Below are positions 28,387 through 36,989 of a stretch of 64,000 nt of DNA, piece after piece. The translations under genes and the position numbers were made by a program. Below the pieces are notes generated by a model that saw only the letters and a list, made by a program, of their open reading frames with translations, did not search any database and was not told the origin of the DNA. The stretch is taken from assembly GCA_958405565.1 (NCBI GenBank), contig CATYEN010000006.1:1-64000 (forward strand). The letters are read 5' to 3'. Origin of the DNA: an uncultured Collinsella sp. GTDB lineage: Bacteria > Actinomycetota > Coriobacteriia > Coriobacteriales > Coriobacteriaceae. Positions within the stretch are counted from its first letter, which is position 1. Each line of letters starts with the position of its first letter.

Positions 28387-28728
28387 ATGGATTACATCCG
28401 CGCAATCGAGCGTCAGCAGATCCGCGAGGACATTCCTCAGGTTCGCGTCGCCGACAACGTCAAGGTTCACTACCGCATTAAGGAAGGCGACCGCGAGCGC
28501 ATCCAGGTCTTCCAGGGCGACGTCATCCGCATGGCCGGCGCCGGTGCCCGCGAGACCTTCACCGTCCGCAAGATGTCCTTCGGTGTCGGTGTTGAGCGTA
28601 CCTTCCCGCTTCACAGCCCCAAGATCGCCAAGCTCGAGGTCGTTCGTCATGGTCGCGTCCGTCGCGCCAAGCTGTACTACCTCCGCGACAAGGTGGGCAA
28701 GGCTGCTCGCATCCCCGAGAAGCGCTAA
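28387..28728 (+). CDS. rplS: 50S ribosomal protein L19
   Basis: L19 lies at the subunit interface. Recognisable blocks are FQGDVIRMAGAGARETFTVR, VGVERTFPLHSP and VRRAKLYYLRDKVGKAARI. I chose ATG 28387 with AAGGA 7 nt upstream; a TTG two codons earlier is too close to that site. Length is normal. Confidence 0.97.
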   Translation: MDYIRAIERQQIREDIPQVRVADNVKVHYRIKEGDRERIQVFQGDVIRMAGAGARETFTVRKMSFGVGVERTFPLHSPKIAKLEVVRHGRVRRAKLYYLRDKVGKAARIPEKR

Positions 28729-28762
28729 GAAGATCGCAGCGTCTGTCCACTCGTTTGGACAC

Positions 28763-28795
28763 AAGGGTCACCTTCGGGTGGCCCTTCTTTTTATC
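28763..28795 (+). terminator. intrinsic terminator after rplS
   Basis: AAGGGTCACC and GGTGGCCCTT form a 10-bp stem closed by a TTCG tetraloop, followed by CTTTTTAT. Confidence 0.85.
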
Positions 28796-28821
28796 TGATT
28801 TGCATGCAAGGAGGGTCTGGT

Positions 28822-29610
28822 ATGGCCAATATGACGAGCTCGGTTTCGGCATCGCAGGTTGCCGGTGAGTTGGCGAGCGCTACGTTTGAGGAGATTCCCG
28901 CCCTCGTAGAGCATTATCGCGAGGACCCGCGCCAGCAGGTGATCAAGGCTTGTGAGCGCGCCCTCAAACGCCATGCCAAAGAGCTTGCCGAGCGCGAGCG
29001 CGTCAATGACATGTACGAGCTTATGCATGAGCTTGGCGGCGATGGGGTGGTCGTTGGTGTCGACGAGGTGGGTCGCGGATCGGTGGCCGGCCCTTTGACG
29101 GTATGCGCCGTCTGTCTTCCTATGGAGCCGCGCGTCTGGGGTATCAACGATTCAAAAAAGCTCACGCCCGCGCGCCGCGAGTTGCTCTCAGTGAAGATTG
29201 CCGAGGTAGCGACGGCGATCGGTTTTTGCCATATCGCGCCGAAGGATATCGATGAGATGGGCATGGCCCGTGCTATCCGTGCCGCCGTTGCGGGCGCCGT
29301 GGCTGATACGGGACTTGAACCCGACTGCGTCCTCATGGATGGCAACCCCTTGGGCGCCGTTCCTAACGAGCGCGATGTGGTGAAGGGCGATGCCAAAATC
29401 GCCTGCATCGCCGCGGCGTCCATCATGGCCAAGGTCACGCGTGACGAGATGATGGTCGAGTACGACGCCGAGTATCCCGAGTACCATCTGGCCGAGTCGA
29501 AGGGCTACGCGAGCCCCGAGCACATCGAGGCCATTCGCAAACATGGACTTTGTCCACTGCACCGCGTGAGCTTTTGCGGAAACTTTCTGCAGACTGAGCG
29601 CCTTTTCTAG
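28822..29610 (+). CDS. rnhB: ribonuclease HII
   Basis: RNase HII cleaves RNA in RNA-DNA hybrids, including single ribonucleotides. The metal-binding GVDEVGRGSVAGP, KKLTPARRE and the late Asp in DGNPLG are visible, as is EYPEYHLAESKGYASPEH. About 70 N-terminal residues precede the catalytic core, as in Bacillus RNase HII. ATG 28822 is placed 7 nt after AAGGAGG. Confidence 0.95.
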   Translation: MANMTSSVSASQVAGELASATFEEIPALVEHYREDPRQQVIKACERALKRHAKELAERERVNDMYELMHELGGDGVVVGVDEVGRGSVAGPLTVCAVCLPMEPRVWGINDSKKLTPARRELLSVKIAEVATAIGFCHIAPKDIDEMGMARAIRAAVAGAVADTGLEPDCVLMDGNPLGAVPNERDVVKGDAKIACIAAASIMAKVTRDEMMVEYDAEYPEYHLAESKGYASPEHIEAIRKHGLCPLHRVSFCGNFLQTERLF

Positions 29611-29659
29611 GTTAATTGTGGAGACAGGGACCTCTGGGGTTTTATAAACCTGCTGGTAG

Positions 29660-29701
29660 CGGGCCGTATGCAACACCATTGCTGCGTACGGCCCGTTTTT
29701 T
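29660..29701 (+). terminator. intrinsic terminator after rnhB
   Basis: CGGGCCGTA and TACGGCCCG form the stem with partial inner pairing, followed by six T residues. Confidence 0.85.
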
Positions 29702-29708
29702 GACGGCA

Positions 29709-29728
29709 TTTGGTCAGCTTTTGGTTTG
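29709..29728 (+). promoter_or_regulatory. candidate competence-regulon box, copy 1
   Basis: TTTGGTCAGCTTTTGGTTTG contains two TTTGGT half-sites 11 bp apart. The identical 20 bp recur upstream of comEA (59047-59066). It lies 71 nt before yraN, the first gene of the yraN-comM-dprA run, and just after the rnhB terminator. Confidence 0.55.
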
Positions 29729-29799
29729 CTTCCGGTACTTACCCGCATGAAAGGCGCCCTCATCATCGGGGCAATGCAGCGTGCGGGAAAGGAGACCCC

Positions 29800-30285
29800 A
29801 TGAGTGTCGCAAGCAAAAAGAGCAAGACGCAGCAGCTCAAGGAGCGTTGGGAAAACGGCGAGCTCGACTGCGGGGCGATGACGCCCGAGTTTATCAAGGG
29901 GCTCAGTCCCCGCGAGCTGGGCATGCTGGGTGAGCTGATCACCATCGACTACTTTAACGAGCGCGGCTACACCTTGCTGGAGCAGGGTTATCGTTGCACT
30001 GAGGGCGAGGCCGATCTGGTGCTGCTCGATGAACTCGACGATGTCGTGGTGATGGCCGAGGTCAAGACCAGACGCGTTGCATTGGATTGCAGCACGCGGG
30101 TCTTTCCCGAGGAAGCCGTGGACGCTCAAAAGCAACGCCGCTACCGCCGCATCGCAAGTTGCTACCTCATGGAGCATTATCCGCTCAAGGCGATTCGCTT
30201 CGATGCCGTGGGTGTCACCATTCGTGGCGGGCATATCGCCGAGATCGAGCATCAGTACAACGCGTTCGATTGGCAGGTGTCGTGA
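29800..30285 (+). CDS. yraN: YraN/UPF0102 endonuclease-like protein
   Basis: This small nuclease-fold protein (161 residues) has the PD-(D/E)XK-like signature G-E-A-D-L-V-L-L-D-E and V-V-M-A-E-V-K-T-R-R. About 40 N-terminal residues precede the domain. ATG 29800 follows AAAGGAGA. It overlaps the comM start (TGATG). YraN genes often neighbour comM and rnhB; the function is not established, though a DNA-processing role is plausible. Confidence 0.88.
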   Translation: MSVASKKSKTQQLKERWENGELDCGAMTPEFIKGLSPRELGMLGELITIDYFNERGYTLLEQGYRCTEGEADLVLLDELDDVVVMAEVKTRRVALDCSTRVFPEEAVDAQKQRRYRRIASCYLMEHYPLKAIRFDAVGVTIRGGHIAEIEHQYNAFDWQVS

Positions 30286-31808
30286 TGGCGTTCGAGACGT
30301 TTGCCGTTCACGCGGCCTGCATCCGCGGCGTCGAGGCGATTCACGTCACGGTCGAGGTCTCGCTTGCCGGCGGCGTGCCGGGCATCCAGATGCTCGGCAT
30401 TCCGAGTATGGAGGTGATGGAGTCACGCGGTCGTATTCGCTGCGCGATGCGCTCCGCCGGGTTCGAGATCCCGCGCTCGGGCATTACGGTCAATCTGGCA
30501 CCCGGCGATATTCGCAAGACCGGTAGCGGCTTTGATCTGCCCATCGCCATCGCGGTATTGGCGGCCGATGGTCAGATTCCCCACGACAACCTCGATCGTT
30601 GTCTTATTGCTGGTGAGCTTGGCTTGGACGGTACGGTGCTTCCTGTCAAGGGCGAGGTGGCGTTTCAGCTGCTGGCTCGCGACATGGGGCTGTCCTTTAT
30701 CGCCGGCAGGTCCGATCAGCATGTGCCGCTTGCGGGCGTGGATTGCGGCTTTATCGATCATTTGTCTCAGCTTGCTCATGGTATGGGCGATGCCGCGCGG
30801 CACTACTTGGATTCTGAGGGCGTCGAGGCGACCTTTGAGCCCGAGCTCGACTATGCCGACGTACTGGGGCAGGAAGTCGCTAAACGCGGCATGGCGCTGG
30901 CGGCAGCGGGTGAGCTCGGTTTGCTTATGATCGGGTCCCCGGGATCGGGTAAGACGATGCTCGCCCGTCGTATGACCGGCATCCTGCCCGAGCTTTCTGT
31001 TGAGGACCAGCAGGAGGCGCTGTGCATCCATTCGGTCTTGGGCGAGAACATCGATGGCTTATTGGCGGGGCACCGGCCCTTCCGCAGTCCCCATCACAGC
31101 ATTTCAACGGCTGGCCTCATTGGCGGAGGACGCCCGGTGCATCCGGGTGAGATCAGCCTGGCTCATGGCGGCGTGCTCTTTTTGGACGAGCTTGCCGAGT
31201 TTCCCACGGGTGTGCTGCAGACGCTGCGTCAGCCCATCGAGCGCGGCTATGTGAGGATCGTGCGTGTCGACGGGGCCTTTACCTTCCCGTCGCGCTTTCA
31301 GCTGCTGGCTGCGAGTAATCCCTGCCCCTGCGGCTTTTTGGGCGACCGTGAGGTGCCATGCCGCTGTTCGGCATCGATGGTCGAGCGCTATCGGTCTAAA
31401 TTGCGCGGTCCTTTGGCCGACCGTATCGACATGATGATCGATGTGACCCGTCCCGACCCCCAGGTGATTATCGAGGGAGCGGAGGGTATGTCGTCTGCCG
31501 AGTTGCGTGACTACGTTGTGCGCGGTCGCGCCTTTCGCGCCTGGCGCGAGTCCCGTATGGACGATGCGGATGCCGAGGCCGAGGATGATGAGACGCGGTC
31601 CATTGACGGCGTCGTATCGACCTTTGAGCTCGATGATGCGGCGGAGAAGTGTGTGCTCGGCCTGTCGAAGCGCACGCATCTCACGGGCCGCGGCATCGTG
31701 CGCCTGGTTCGCATTGCGCGTACGATCGCAGATGTCGCCGAGAGCGAGCAAGTGACGCAGGACCACGTGCTCGAGGCGGCGATGTATCAGGGAAGGAGGG
31801 ACCAATGA
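30285..31808 (+). CDS. comM: ComM/YifB-type AAA+ ATPase (Mg-chelatase-like)
   Basis: The N-terminal Lon-like domain (VEVSLAGGVPGIQMLGIP) precedes an AAA+ core with Walker A GSPGSGKTML, Walker B GGVLFLDELAEF and the Cys-rich NPCPCGFLGDREVPCRC. ComM is a hexameric helicase that promotes branch migration during natural transformation. The 507 residues are typical. The start shares a base with the yraN stop and the stop overlaps dprA, so the three are translationally coupled. Confidence 0.94.
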   Translation: MAFETFAVHAACIRGVEAIHVTVEVSLAGGVPGIQMLGIPSMEVMESRGRIRCAMRSAGFEIPRSGITVNLAPGDIRKTGSGFDLPIAIAVLAADGQIPHDNLDRCLIAGELGLDGTVLPVKGEVAFQLLARDMGLSFIAGRSDQHVPLAGVDCGFIDHLSQLAHGMGDAARHYLDSEGVEATFEPELDYADVLGQEVAKRGMALAAAGELGLLMIGSPGSGKTMLARRMTGILPELSVEDQQEALCIHSVLGENIDGLLAGHRPFRSPHHSISTAGLIGGGRPVHPGEISLAHGGVLFLDELAEFPTGVLQTLRQPIERGYVRIVRVDGAFTFPSRFQLLAASNPCPCGFLGDREVPCRCSASMVERYRSKLRGPLADRIDMMIDVTRPDPQVIIEGAEGMSSAELRDYVVRGRAFRAWRESRMDDADAEAEDDETRSIDGVVSTFELDDAAEKCVLGLSKRTHLTGRGIVRLVRIARTIADVAESEQVTQDHVLEAAMYQGRRDQ

Positions 31809-32740
31809 TGGCCGAGGGGACCTTTGAGCTGCATCCAGGTGATGCGTTGTATCCCGAGACTGTTTTGGAGCTTTCTGATGTACCCCAGACGCTCTATGTG
31901 CGCGGCAACCCCGAGGTGCTTTCGACGCCCGCGCTCTCCATAATCGGCGCGCGCAAGGCCTCTCCGTATGGTCTTGCCGTGGCAGAGCTTGCGGCAAAGG
32001 TTGCGGTCGACGCGGGCGTGACGGTAGTTTCGGGCGGCGCGGTCGGTTGTGACCAGGCCTCGGGTTGGGCTGCGGTCAACGCTGGCGGCAAACACGTCGT
32101 GGTGCTGGGGACGGGCGCCGACGTGGTCTATCCGCGCTCGAGCGCGGGGCTTATTATGCGCACGCTCGATACGGGTGGCGCGGTCGTGTCGATTTCTCCG
32201 TGGGGCATGGGTCCGCGCAAGTTTGCCTTTCCGCGCCGCAATCGCGTGATCGCGGCCCTGTCGCAAGCCCTCTTTGTATCCGAGGCGGGTATGCCTTCCG
32301 GGACGTTTTCTACAGCCGAGGCTGCTATGGATTTGGGGCGAGAACTTCTTGCTGTGCCGGGGTCGATCCTATCGCCCGAGTCGCGTGGCACGAATTACCT
32401 CATTGCGAACGGTGCCTGCTGCATCATCGACGAGGAATCTATCGAGATGGCTATCTCACGCATCTACGGCACCCTGCGCTACTCGCGCCCCGATGCTCCC
32501 GGCATTGCCGACCTGGATCAAACGCAGCAGACCGTGATGCATGCGCTCATCGCCTCTCCGCTCAAGGTCGACGACATCGCGGCGCTCGTCTCGCTCGATG
32601 CCGTCGGCGTACTTAAGCTCCTGGGCTCGCTTGAGTTCGAGGGTCTTATCGAGCGCATGATGGATGGAAGGTATGCGCCCTCCAAGTTTGCCCTTCACGC
32701 CCAGACACCCTTCGGTCACAATGGAAAACGTGTCAATTAG
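31805..32740 (+). CDS. dprA: DNA-processing protein DprA (divergent)
   Basis: DprA loads RecA on incoming single-stranded DNA. The Rossmann core is visible (SIIGARKASPYG, GTGADVVYPRSS, FPRRNRVIAALS, PSGTFSTAEAA, RGTNYLIANGA), followed by a DprA-type winged helix near residues 235-290. The usual S-G-x-A-x-G-I-D-x-x-A-H segment reads SGGAVGCDQASG, so that loop is altered. It lacks the N-terminal SAM domain (311 residues). GGAAGGAGG precedes the start. Confidence 0.9.
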   Translation: MMAEGTFELHPGDALYPETVLELSDVPQTLYVRGNPEVLSTPALSIIGARKASPYGLAVAELAAKVAVDAGVTVVSGGAVGCDQASGWAAVNAGGKHVVVLGTGADVVYPRSSAGLIMRTLDTGGAVVSISPWGMGPRKFAFPRRNRVIAALSQALFVSEAGMPSGTFSTAEAAMDLGRELLAVPGSILSPESRGTNYLIANGACCIIDEESIEMAISRIYGTLRYSRPDAPGIADLDQTQQTVMHALIASPLKVDDIAALVSLDAVGVLKLLGSLEFEGLIERMMDGRYAPSKFALHAQTPFGHNGKRVN

Positions 32741-32754
32741 AAAGGTGTTTGCAG

Positions 32755-34092
32755 ATGCTGTTTGATCAGGTGACGGTTATCGGTGGCGGTCTGGCGGGTT
32801 CGGAATGCGCGATCCAACTGGCAGACCGCGGGTTTGCCGTAAAGCTGTGCGAGATGCGCCCCCAGGTGAGCTCCCCGGCCCACCATACCGATCACCTGGC
32901 AGAGCTCGTCTGTTCCAATTCGTTTAAGTCGACCCGTCCGGATTCCGCGGCTGGTTTGCTGAAGGCCGAGCTTGAGCGCATGGGTTCAGTCCTGCTCGAT
33001 TGCGCCCATCGCGCGGCTGTTCCCGCCGGTGGCGCCTTGGCAGTCGACCGCGTCAAGTTTTCCGAGCTTGTCGAGGCCGAAGTTGCCGCTCGTCCCAATA
33101 TCGAGGTCGTGCACGGCGAGGTCACGCAGATTCCCGAAGGCCACGTGGTCATTGCCGCCGGCCCCCTGTGCTCGCCGGCGCTGAGCGAAGAGGTCATGAA
33201 GCTCGTCGGTGGCGACGCCCTTGCGTTCTTCGATGCCGCAGCGCCGATCGTCGATGCCTCCACGCTCGATATGGACGTGCTGTTCTCGCAGTCGCGCTAC
33301 GAGGAGCAGGGGAGCGGCGACTATCTCAACGCTCCGCTCAACAAGGAAGAGTACGAGGCCTTTATCGAGGCGCTTACCACGGCCGACCGCGTGGTGCTCA
33401 AGGACTTTGAGGGCGGCGATCTGTTCCAGGCCTGCCAGCCTGCCGAGGAAGTTGCGCGCACCGGCAAGGACGCCATTCGCTTTGGCGCCATGAAGCCCGT
33501 CGGCCTCACCGACCCGCGAACCGGTCGTCGTCCCTGGGCGGCGATTCAGCTGCGTGCCGAGAACAAGGAGAAGACCGCCTATAACCTGGTGGGCTTCCAG
33601 ACCAACCTGACCTTTGGCGAGCAGAAGCGCGTCTTCCATATGGTGCCGGGCCTGGAGAACGCTGAGTTCTTCCGCTACGGTGTCATGCACCGCAACACCT
33701 TTGTCGATGCCCCTCACGTGCTCGATGGCACCTTTGCCGTGCCCGGTACCGGCGTGCGCCTGGCCGGTCAGATCACCGGCACCGAGGGGTACATGGAAGC
33801 CGTGGCGACAGGTCTGCTCGCGGCGCTCAACACCTATGCCGAGGCTATCGGTGCCGCGGGCATCGAGTTGCCGCGCGTTGGCGCCCTGGGTGCGCTCGTG
33901 GGCTATGCGACCGATCCTGCCACCGTGGGCTATCAGCCTATGCATGTCAACTTTGGCCTGGTGCCGCCGCTCGAGGACGGTAAGCGCCGCAGCAAGCGCG
34001 ACCGCTACCAGGCCTATGCGGACCGTGCGCTCGAGGCCCTTGATACCTATCTGGCCACTCGCCCCGATCTGTTTGGAGGCGACCGGTCATAG
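32755..34092 (+). CDS. trmFO: methylenetetrahydrofolate-dependent tRNA (uracil-5-)-methyltransferase
   Basis: This FAD- and folate-dependent enzyme makes m5U54 in tRNA. GGGLAGSECAIQLADRG binds FAD; SSPAHHTDHLAELVCSNSFK carries the catalytic Cys region. The 445 residues are normal. I chose ATG 32755, 7-8 nt after AAAGGTG, over a TTG two codons earlier. trmFO-xerC is a common pair. Confidence 0.96.
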   Translation: MLFDQVTVIGGGLAGSECAIQLADRGFAVKLCEMRPQVSSPAHHTDHLAELVCSNSFKSTRPDSAAGLLKAELERMGSVLLDCAHRAAVPAGGALAVDRVKFSELVEAEVAARPNIEVVHGEVTQIPEGHVVIAAGPLCSPALSEEVMKLVGGDALAFFDAAAPIVDASTLDMDVLFSQSRYEEQGSGDYLNAPLNKEEYEAFIEALTTADRVVLKDFEGGDLFQACQPAEEVARTGKDAIRFGAMKPVGLTDPRTGRRPWAAIQLRAENKEKTAYNLVGFQTNLTFGEQKRVFHMVPGLENAEFFRYGVMHRNTFVDAPHVLDGTFAVPGTGVRLAGQITGTEGYMEAVATGLLAALNTYAEAIGAAGIELPRVGALGALVGYATDPATVGYQPMHVNFGLVPPLEDGKRRSKRDRYQAYADRALEALDTYLATRPDLFGGDRS

Positions 34093-35009
34093 CCTTTGAC
34101 CTGTACGACACCGTCGACTCGTTTATCGCCTATATCTCACGTGTCGAGGGACTTTCTCCCAACACGGTGACGGCCTATGGTTCGAGGCTGGAGCGCTTTG
34201 CTGCCTGGTGCGAGCGCGAGGATATAGATGCTTTCGCTGCCGACGTGCGCACCATTCGTCGCTATCTTGCCGAGCTTTCGCGTGAGCAGGTGGCTCCCCG
34301 AACGCTTGCGGCGCATCTGTCGGCTATCCGATCGCTCTATCGATGGATGGCTGCCGAGGGGGTCGTGGAGGGCGATGTGGTCTCGGCAATTTCCTCGCCC
34401 AAGCTCCCGCGCGATCTACCCGGTGTGCTGACGACCCAACAGGTGGAGGCGCTGCTCAAGACGCCTGATACCTCAACACCCGCGGGACTGCGCGATGCGG
34501 CGATGCTCGAGCTGCTCTATGCCTCGGGCGCCCGTATCTCTGAGCTCGCAGCACTCAATGTGGAGTTCATTGCGTGGTCCGAACGCACGCTGCGCCTGTG
34601 GGGCAAGGGGAGCAAAGAACGTATCGTCCCTCTGTATCGTCGTGCGCTCGAGGCGACGCGTCTCTATATTGAGGAGGGGAGGCCGGAGTTGCTCGCTCAG
34701 GCAAAGCGTCGTGACCCCGTTACCGGGCCGCATCCGCTGCTTATATCGGCGCGCGGTAATCGCATGAGTGCCGCCATGCTCAGGCGGCGGTTTCATACGC
34801 TGGCGACGCTCGCCGGCATGCCTGCCGACATCGCCCCGCATGCGATGCGCCATACCTTTGCGACCGACTTGCTCGAGGGCGGTGCGGACCTGCGCTCGGT
34901 TCAAGAGCTGCTGGGCCATGCGAGCCTGTCCACGACGCAGATCTACACGCATCTCACACCCGATCGGCTTAAGCGGGCTGTGGCTCAAGCCCATCCCCGC
35001 GGCGAATAG
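34089..35009 (+). CDS. xerC: tyrosine recombinase XerC, probable ATA start
   Basis: This site-specific recombinase resolves chromosome dimers. Catalytic residues are visible: Arg in ASGARISEL, Lys in GKGSKERIVPL, HAMRHTFA, LLGHASLSTTQ and the nucleophile in IYTHL. The N-terminal SAM-like domain (DLYDTVDSFIAYISRVEGLS) needs codons upstream of the first GTG at 34167, yet the frame holds no ATG, GTG or TTG back to an in-frame stop at 34041. ATA 34089 overlaps the trmFO stop (ATAG) and sits 9 nt after GGAGG, giving a normal 306 residues. CTG 34101 is the alternative. Confidence 0.85.
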   Translation: MAFDLYDTVDSFIAYISRVEGLSPNTVTAYGSRLERFAAWCEREDIDAFAADVRTIRRYLAELSREQVAPRTLAAHLSAIRSLYRWMAAEGVVEGDVVSAISSPKLPRDLPGVLTTQQVEALLKTPDTSTPAGLRDAAMLELLYASGARISELAALNVEFIAWSERTLRLWGKGSKERIVPLYRRALEATRLYIEEGRPELLAQAKRRDPVTGPHPLLISARGNRMSAAMLRRRFHTLATLAGMPADIAPHAMRHTFATDLLEGGADLRSVQELLGHASLSTTQIYTHLTPDRLKRAVAQAHPRGE

Positions 35010-35058
35010 TGGCTGGGACGTCCCGCGCCGCACTCAGGTGTGTGGTTTTGATTGCGGG

Positions 35059-35087
35059 TTGGCAGGAAGAAGCATTCCTGCTATCAT
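35059..35087 (+). promoter_or_regulatory. sigma70 promoter for rpsB-tsf
   Basis: TTGGCA-17 bp-TATCAT. The predicted leader of about 135 nt can fold: CCCGG (35152-35156) with CCGGG (35174-35178), and GGTTTTG (35181-35187) with CAAACC (35209-35214) just before the ribosome site. This would suit autoregulation by S2. Confidence 0.65.
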
Positions 35088-35228
35088 TCATCGGGTTGCT
35101 TCACGGCAACATGTTTTTATCACACACGCGCGGCTACTTCATACCGTGGTGCCCGGGCTTTGGTAGCACATGTCCGGGTTGGTTTTGGAGGATGACCCCG
35201 CGCGGAGGCAAACCACAGGAGGTTTAAC

Positions 35229-35957
35229 ATGGCTACCAAGATTAATATCCGCACCCTGCTCGAGGCCGGTTGCCACTTCGGTCACCAGACCCGTCGCTGG
35301 AACCCCAAGATGAAGCCGTTCATCTTCGGTGAGCGCAACGGCATCTACATCCTCGACCTCAAGCAGACCATCCTCGACGCCGACCAGGCCTACACTTTCG
35401 TCAAGAACGTCGCCAAGGGTGGCAATGTGCTGTTCGTCGGCACCAAGAAGCAGGCTCAGGAGGCCGTCAAGAACGCCGCTGAGCGCGCCAACATGCCTTA
35501 TATCAACCAGCGTTGGCTCGGCGGTATGCTGACCAACTTCGTCACCATCCGCTCCCGTATCAACCGCATGGAGGAGCTCGAGGCCATGGTCGAGGACGGT
35601 CGCATGGCAGTGCTCCCCAAGAAGGAGCAGGCTGTTCTCGGCAAGGAGCTCACCAAGCTCCAGACCAACCTCGGTGGTGCCCGCGACATGAAGGGTCTGC
35701 CCCAGGCTCTCTTCGTCATCGACACCAAGCGCGAGGAGAACGCCATCAAGGAGGCTCAGCGCCTGAACATCCCCGTCGTCGCTCTGATCGACACCAACTC
35801 CGATCCCGACGAGGTCGAGTACGGCATCCCCTGCAACGATGACGCTATCTCTGCTGTCACCCTTATGTGCGAGCTCATGGCTGACGCCTGCCTCGCTGGC
35901 TCCGGCAAGGAGCAGGTCTCCGAGGCCGAGATGGCCGCTGAGCCCAAGGCCGAGTAA
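35229..35957 (+). CDS. rpsB: 30S ribosomal protein S2
   Basis: The stretches LLEAGCHFGHQTRRWNPKM, YINQRWLGGMLTNF and VIDTKREENAIKEA are diagnostic. AGGAGG precedes the ATG. The C-terminus ends in an Ala/Glu-rich tail, as in other ribosomal proteins here. tsf follows. Confidence 0.98.
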   Translation: MATKINIRTLLEAGCHFGHQTRRWNPKMKPFIFGERNGIYILDLKQTILDADQAYTFVKNVAKGGNVLFVGTKKQAQEAVKNAAERANMPYINQRWLGGMLTNFVTIRSRINRMEELEAMVEDGRMAVLPKKEQAVLGKELTKLQTNLGGARDMKGLPQALFVIDTKREENAIKEAQRLNIPVVALIDTNSDPDEVEYGIPCNDDAISAVTLMCELMADACLAGSGKEQVSEAEMAAEPKAE

Positions 35958-36002
35958 ATCAGTCTTAGTTAATTCTTTTTCATCTCTTTGAAAGGAACCA
36001 CA

Positions 36003-36872
36003 ATGGCCCAGATTACCGCCGCTATGGTCAAGCAGCTCCGCGAGATGACCGACTCCCCGATGATGGAGTGCAAGAAGGCTCTCGTCGAGGCTGACGGCGA
36101 CATGGACGCCGCTGTCGACGTTCTGCGTAAGAACGGCCTTGCCAAGGCTGCCAAGAAGGCTGGCCGTGAGACCAACGAGGGCGCTGTCGCCGCGTACGTC
36201 TCCGAGGATGGCAAGACCGGCGCTCTGCTCGAGCTCTCCTGCGAGACCGACTTCGTTGGCTCCAACGCCAAGTTCACCGGCTTTGCTTCCAAGGTCGCTG
36301 AGGTTGTCGCTACCACCGAGCCTGCTGACGTCGACGCTCTGCTCGAGAAGCCGATGGGCGAGGAGACCGTTTCCTCCGAGCTCACCGAGATGATTCACAT
36401 CATGGGCGAGAACATGAAGATCTCCCGCTTCGCTGCCCGCAAGGCCGAGAACGGCGCGCTCGCTTCTTACATCCACATGGGTGGTAAGATCGGCGTCCTC
36501 GTCGAGTTCGCCTTCGAGAAGGCCGAGACCGCTCAGGCTGAGTCCTTCAAGACCTTCGCTCACGACGTTGCCCTTCAGGTTGCCGCCGTCGCACCGATTT
36601 GCGCCACCCGCGATCAGGTTCCGGCCGAGACCGTCGAGCACGAGAAGCAGATCTACATGGCCCAGGCTGCCGAGTCCGGCAAGCCCGAGGCTATCCAGGA
36701 GAAGATGGCTGTTGGTCGTCTGGAGAAGTTCTACAAGCAGTCCGTGCTCAACGAGCAGGAGTTCATCAAGGACAGCTCCCTCACCATCAAGAAGTACGCT
36801 GAGCAGGTCTCCAAGGAGCTCGGCGACACCATTACCGTCGTTGCCTTTGACCGTCTGGTCCGTGGCGAGTAA
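36003..36872 (+). CDS. tsf: elongation factor Ts
   Basis: EF-Ts is the nucleotide exchange factor for EF-Tu. It starts with the UBA-like N domain (VKQLREMTDSPMMECKKALV), with ETDFVGSNAKFTGFA in the core. TDSPMM replaces the common TGAGMM, as in some other lineages. ATG 36003 follows AAAGGAAC; a TTG 15 nt earlier is rejected. Confidence 0.98.
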   Translation: MAQITAAMVKQLREMTDSPMMECKKALVEADGDMDAAVDVLRKNGLAKAAKKAGRETNEGAVAAYVSEDGKTGALLELSCETDFVGSNAKFTGFASKVAEVVATTEPADVDALLEKPMGEETVSSELTEMIHIMGENMKISRFAARKAENGALASYIHMGGKIGVLVEFAFEKAETAQAESFKTFAHDVALQVAAVAPICATRDQVPAETVEHEKQIYMAQAAESGKPEAIQEKMAVGRLEKFYKQSVLNEQEFIKDSSLTIKKYAEQVSKELGDTITVVAFDRLVRGE

Positions 36873-36896
36873 ATAAGCTCTTGTAGCTGGTAATGA

Positions 36897-36930
36897 GCAG
36901 GCTGTGGGTTTTACTCACAGCCTGCTTTTT
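36897..36930 (+). terminator. intrinsic terminator after tsf
   Basis: GCAGGCTGTG and CACAGCCTGC form a perfect 10-bp stem followed by TTTTT. Confidence 0.9.
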
Positions 36931-36989
36931 CATGGCTCTTATCAGAGCCTTTGATATCATATTGAGAGTCTAATTAAAGGAGGATCGCT

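Noticed and set aside
29620..29640. GGAGACAGGGACC motif after rnhB, similar to the RAYT repeat core
   Set aside because: The match to GGGGACAGAC is too short and no palindromic arms are present.
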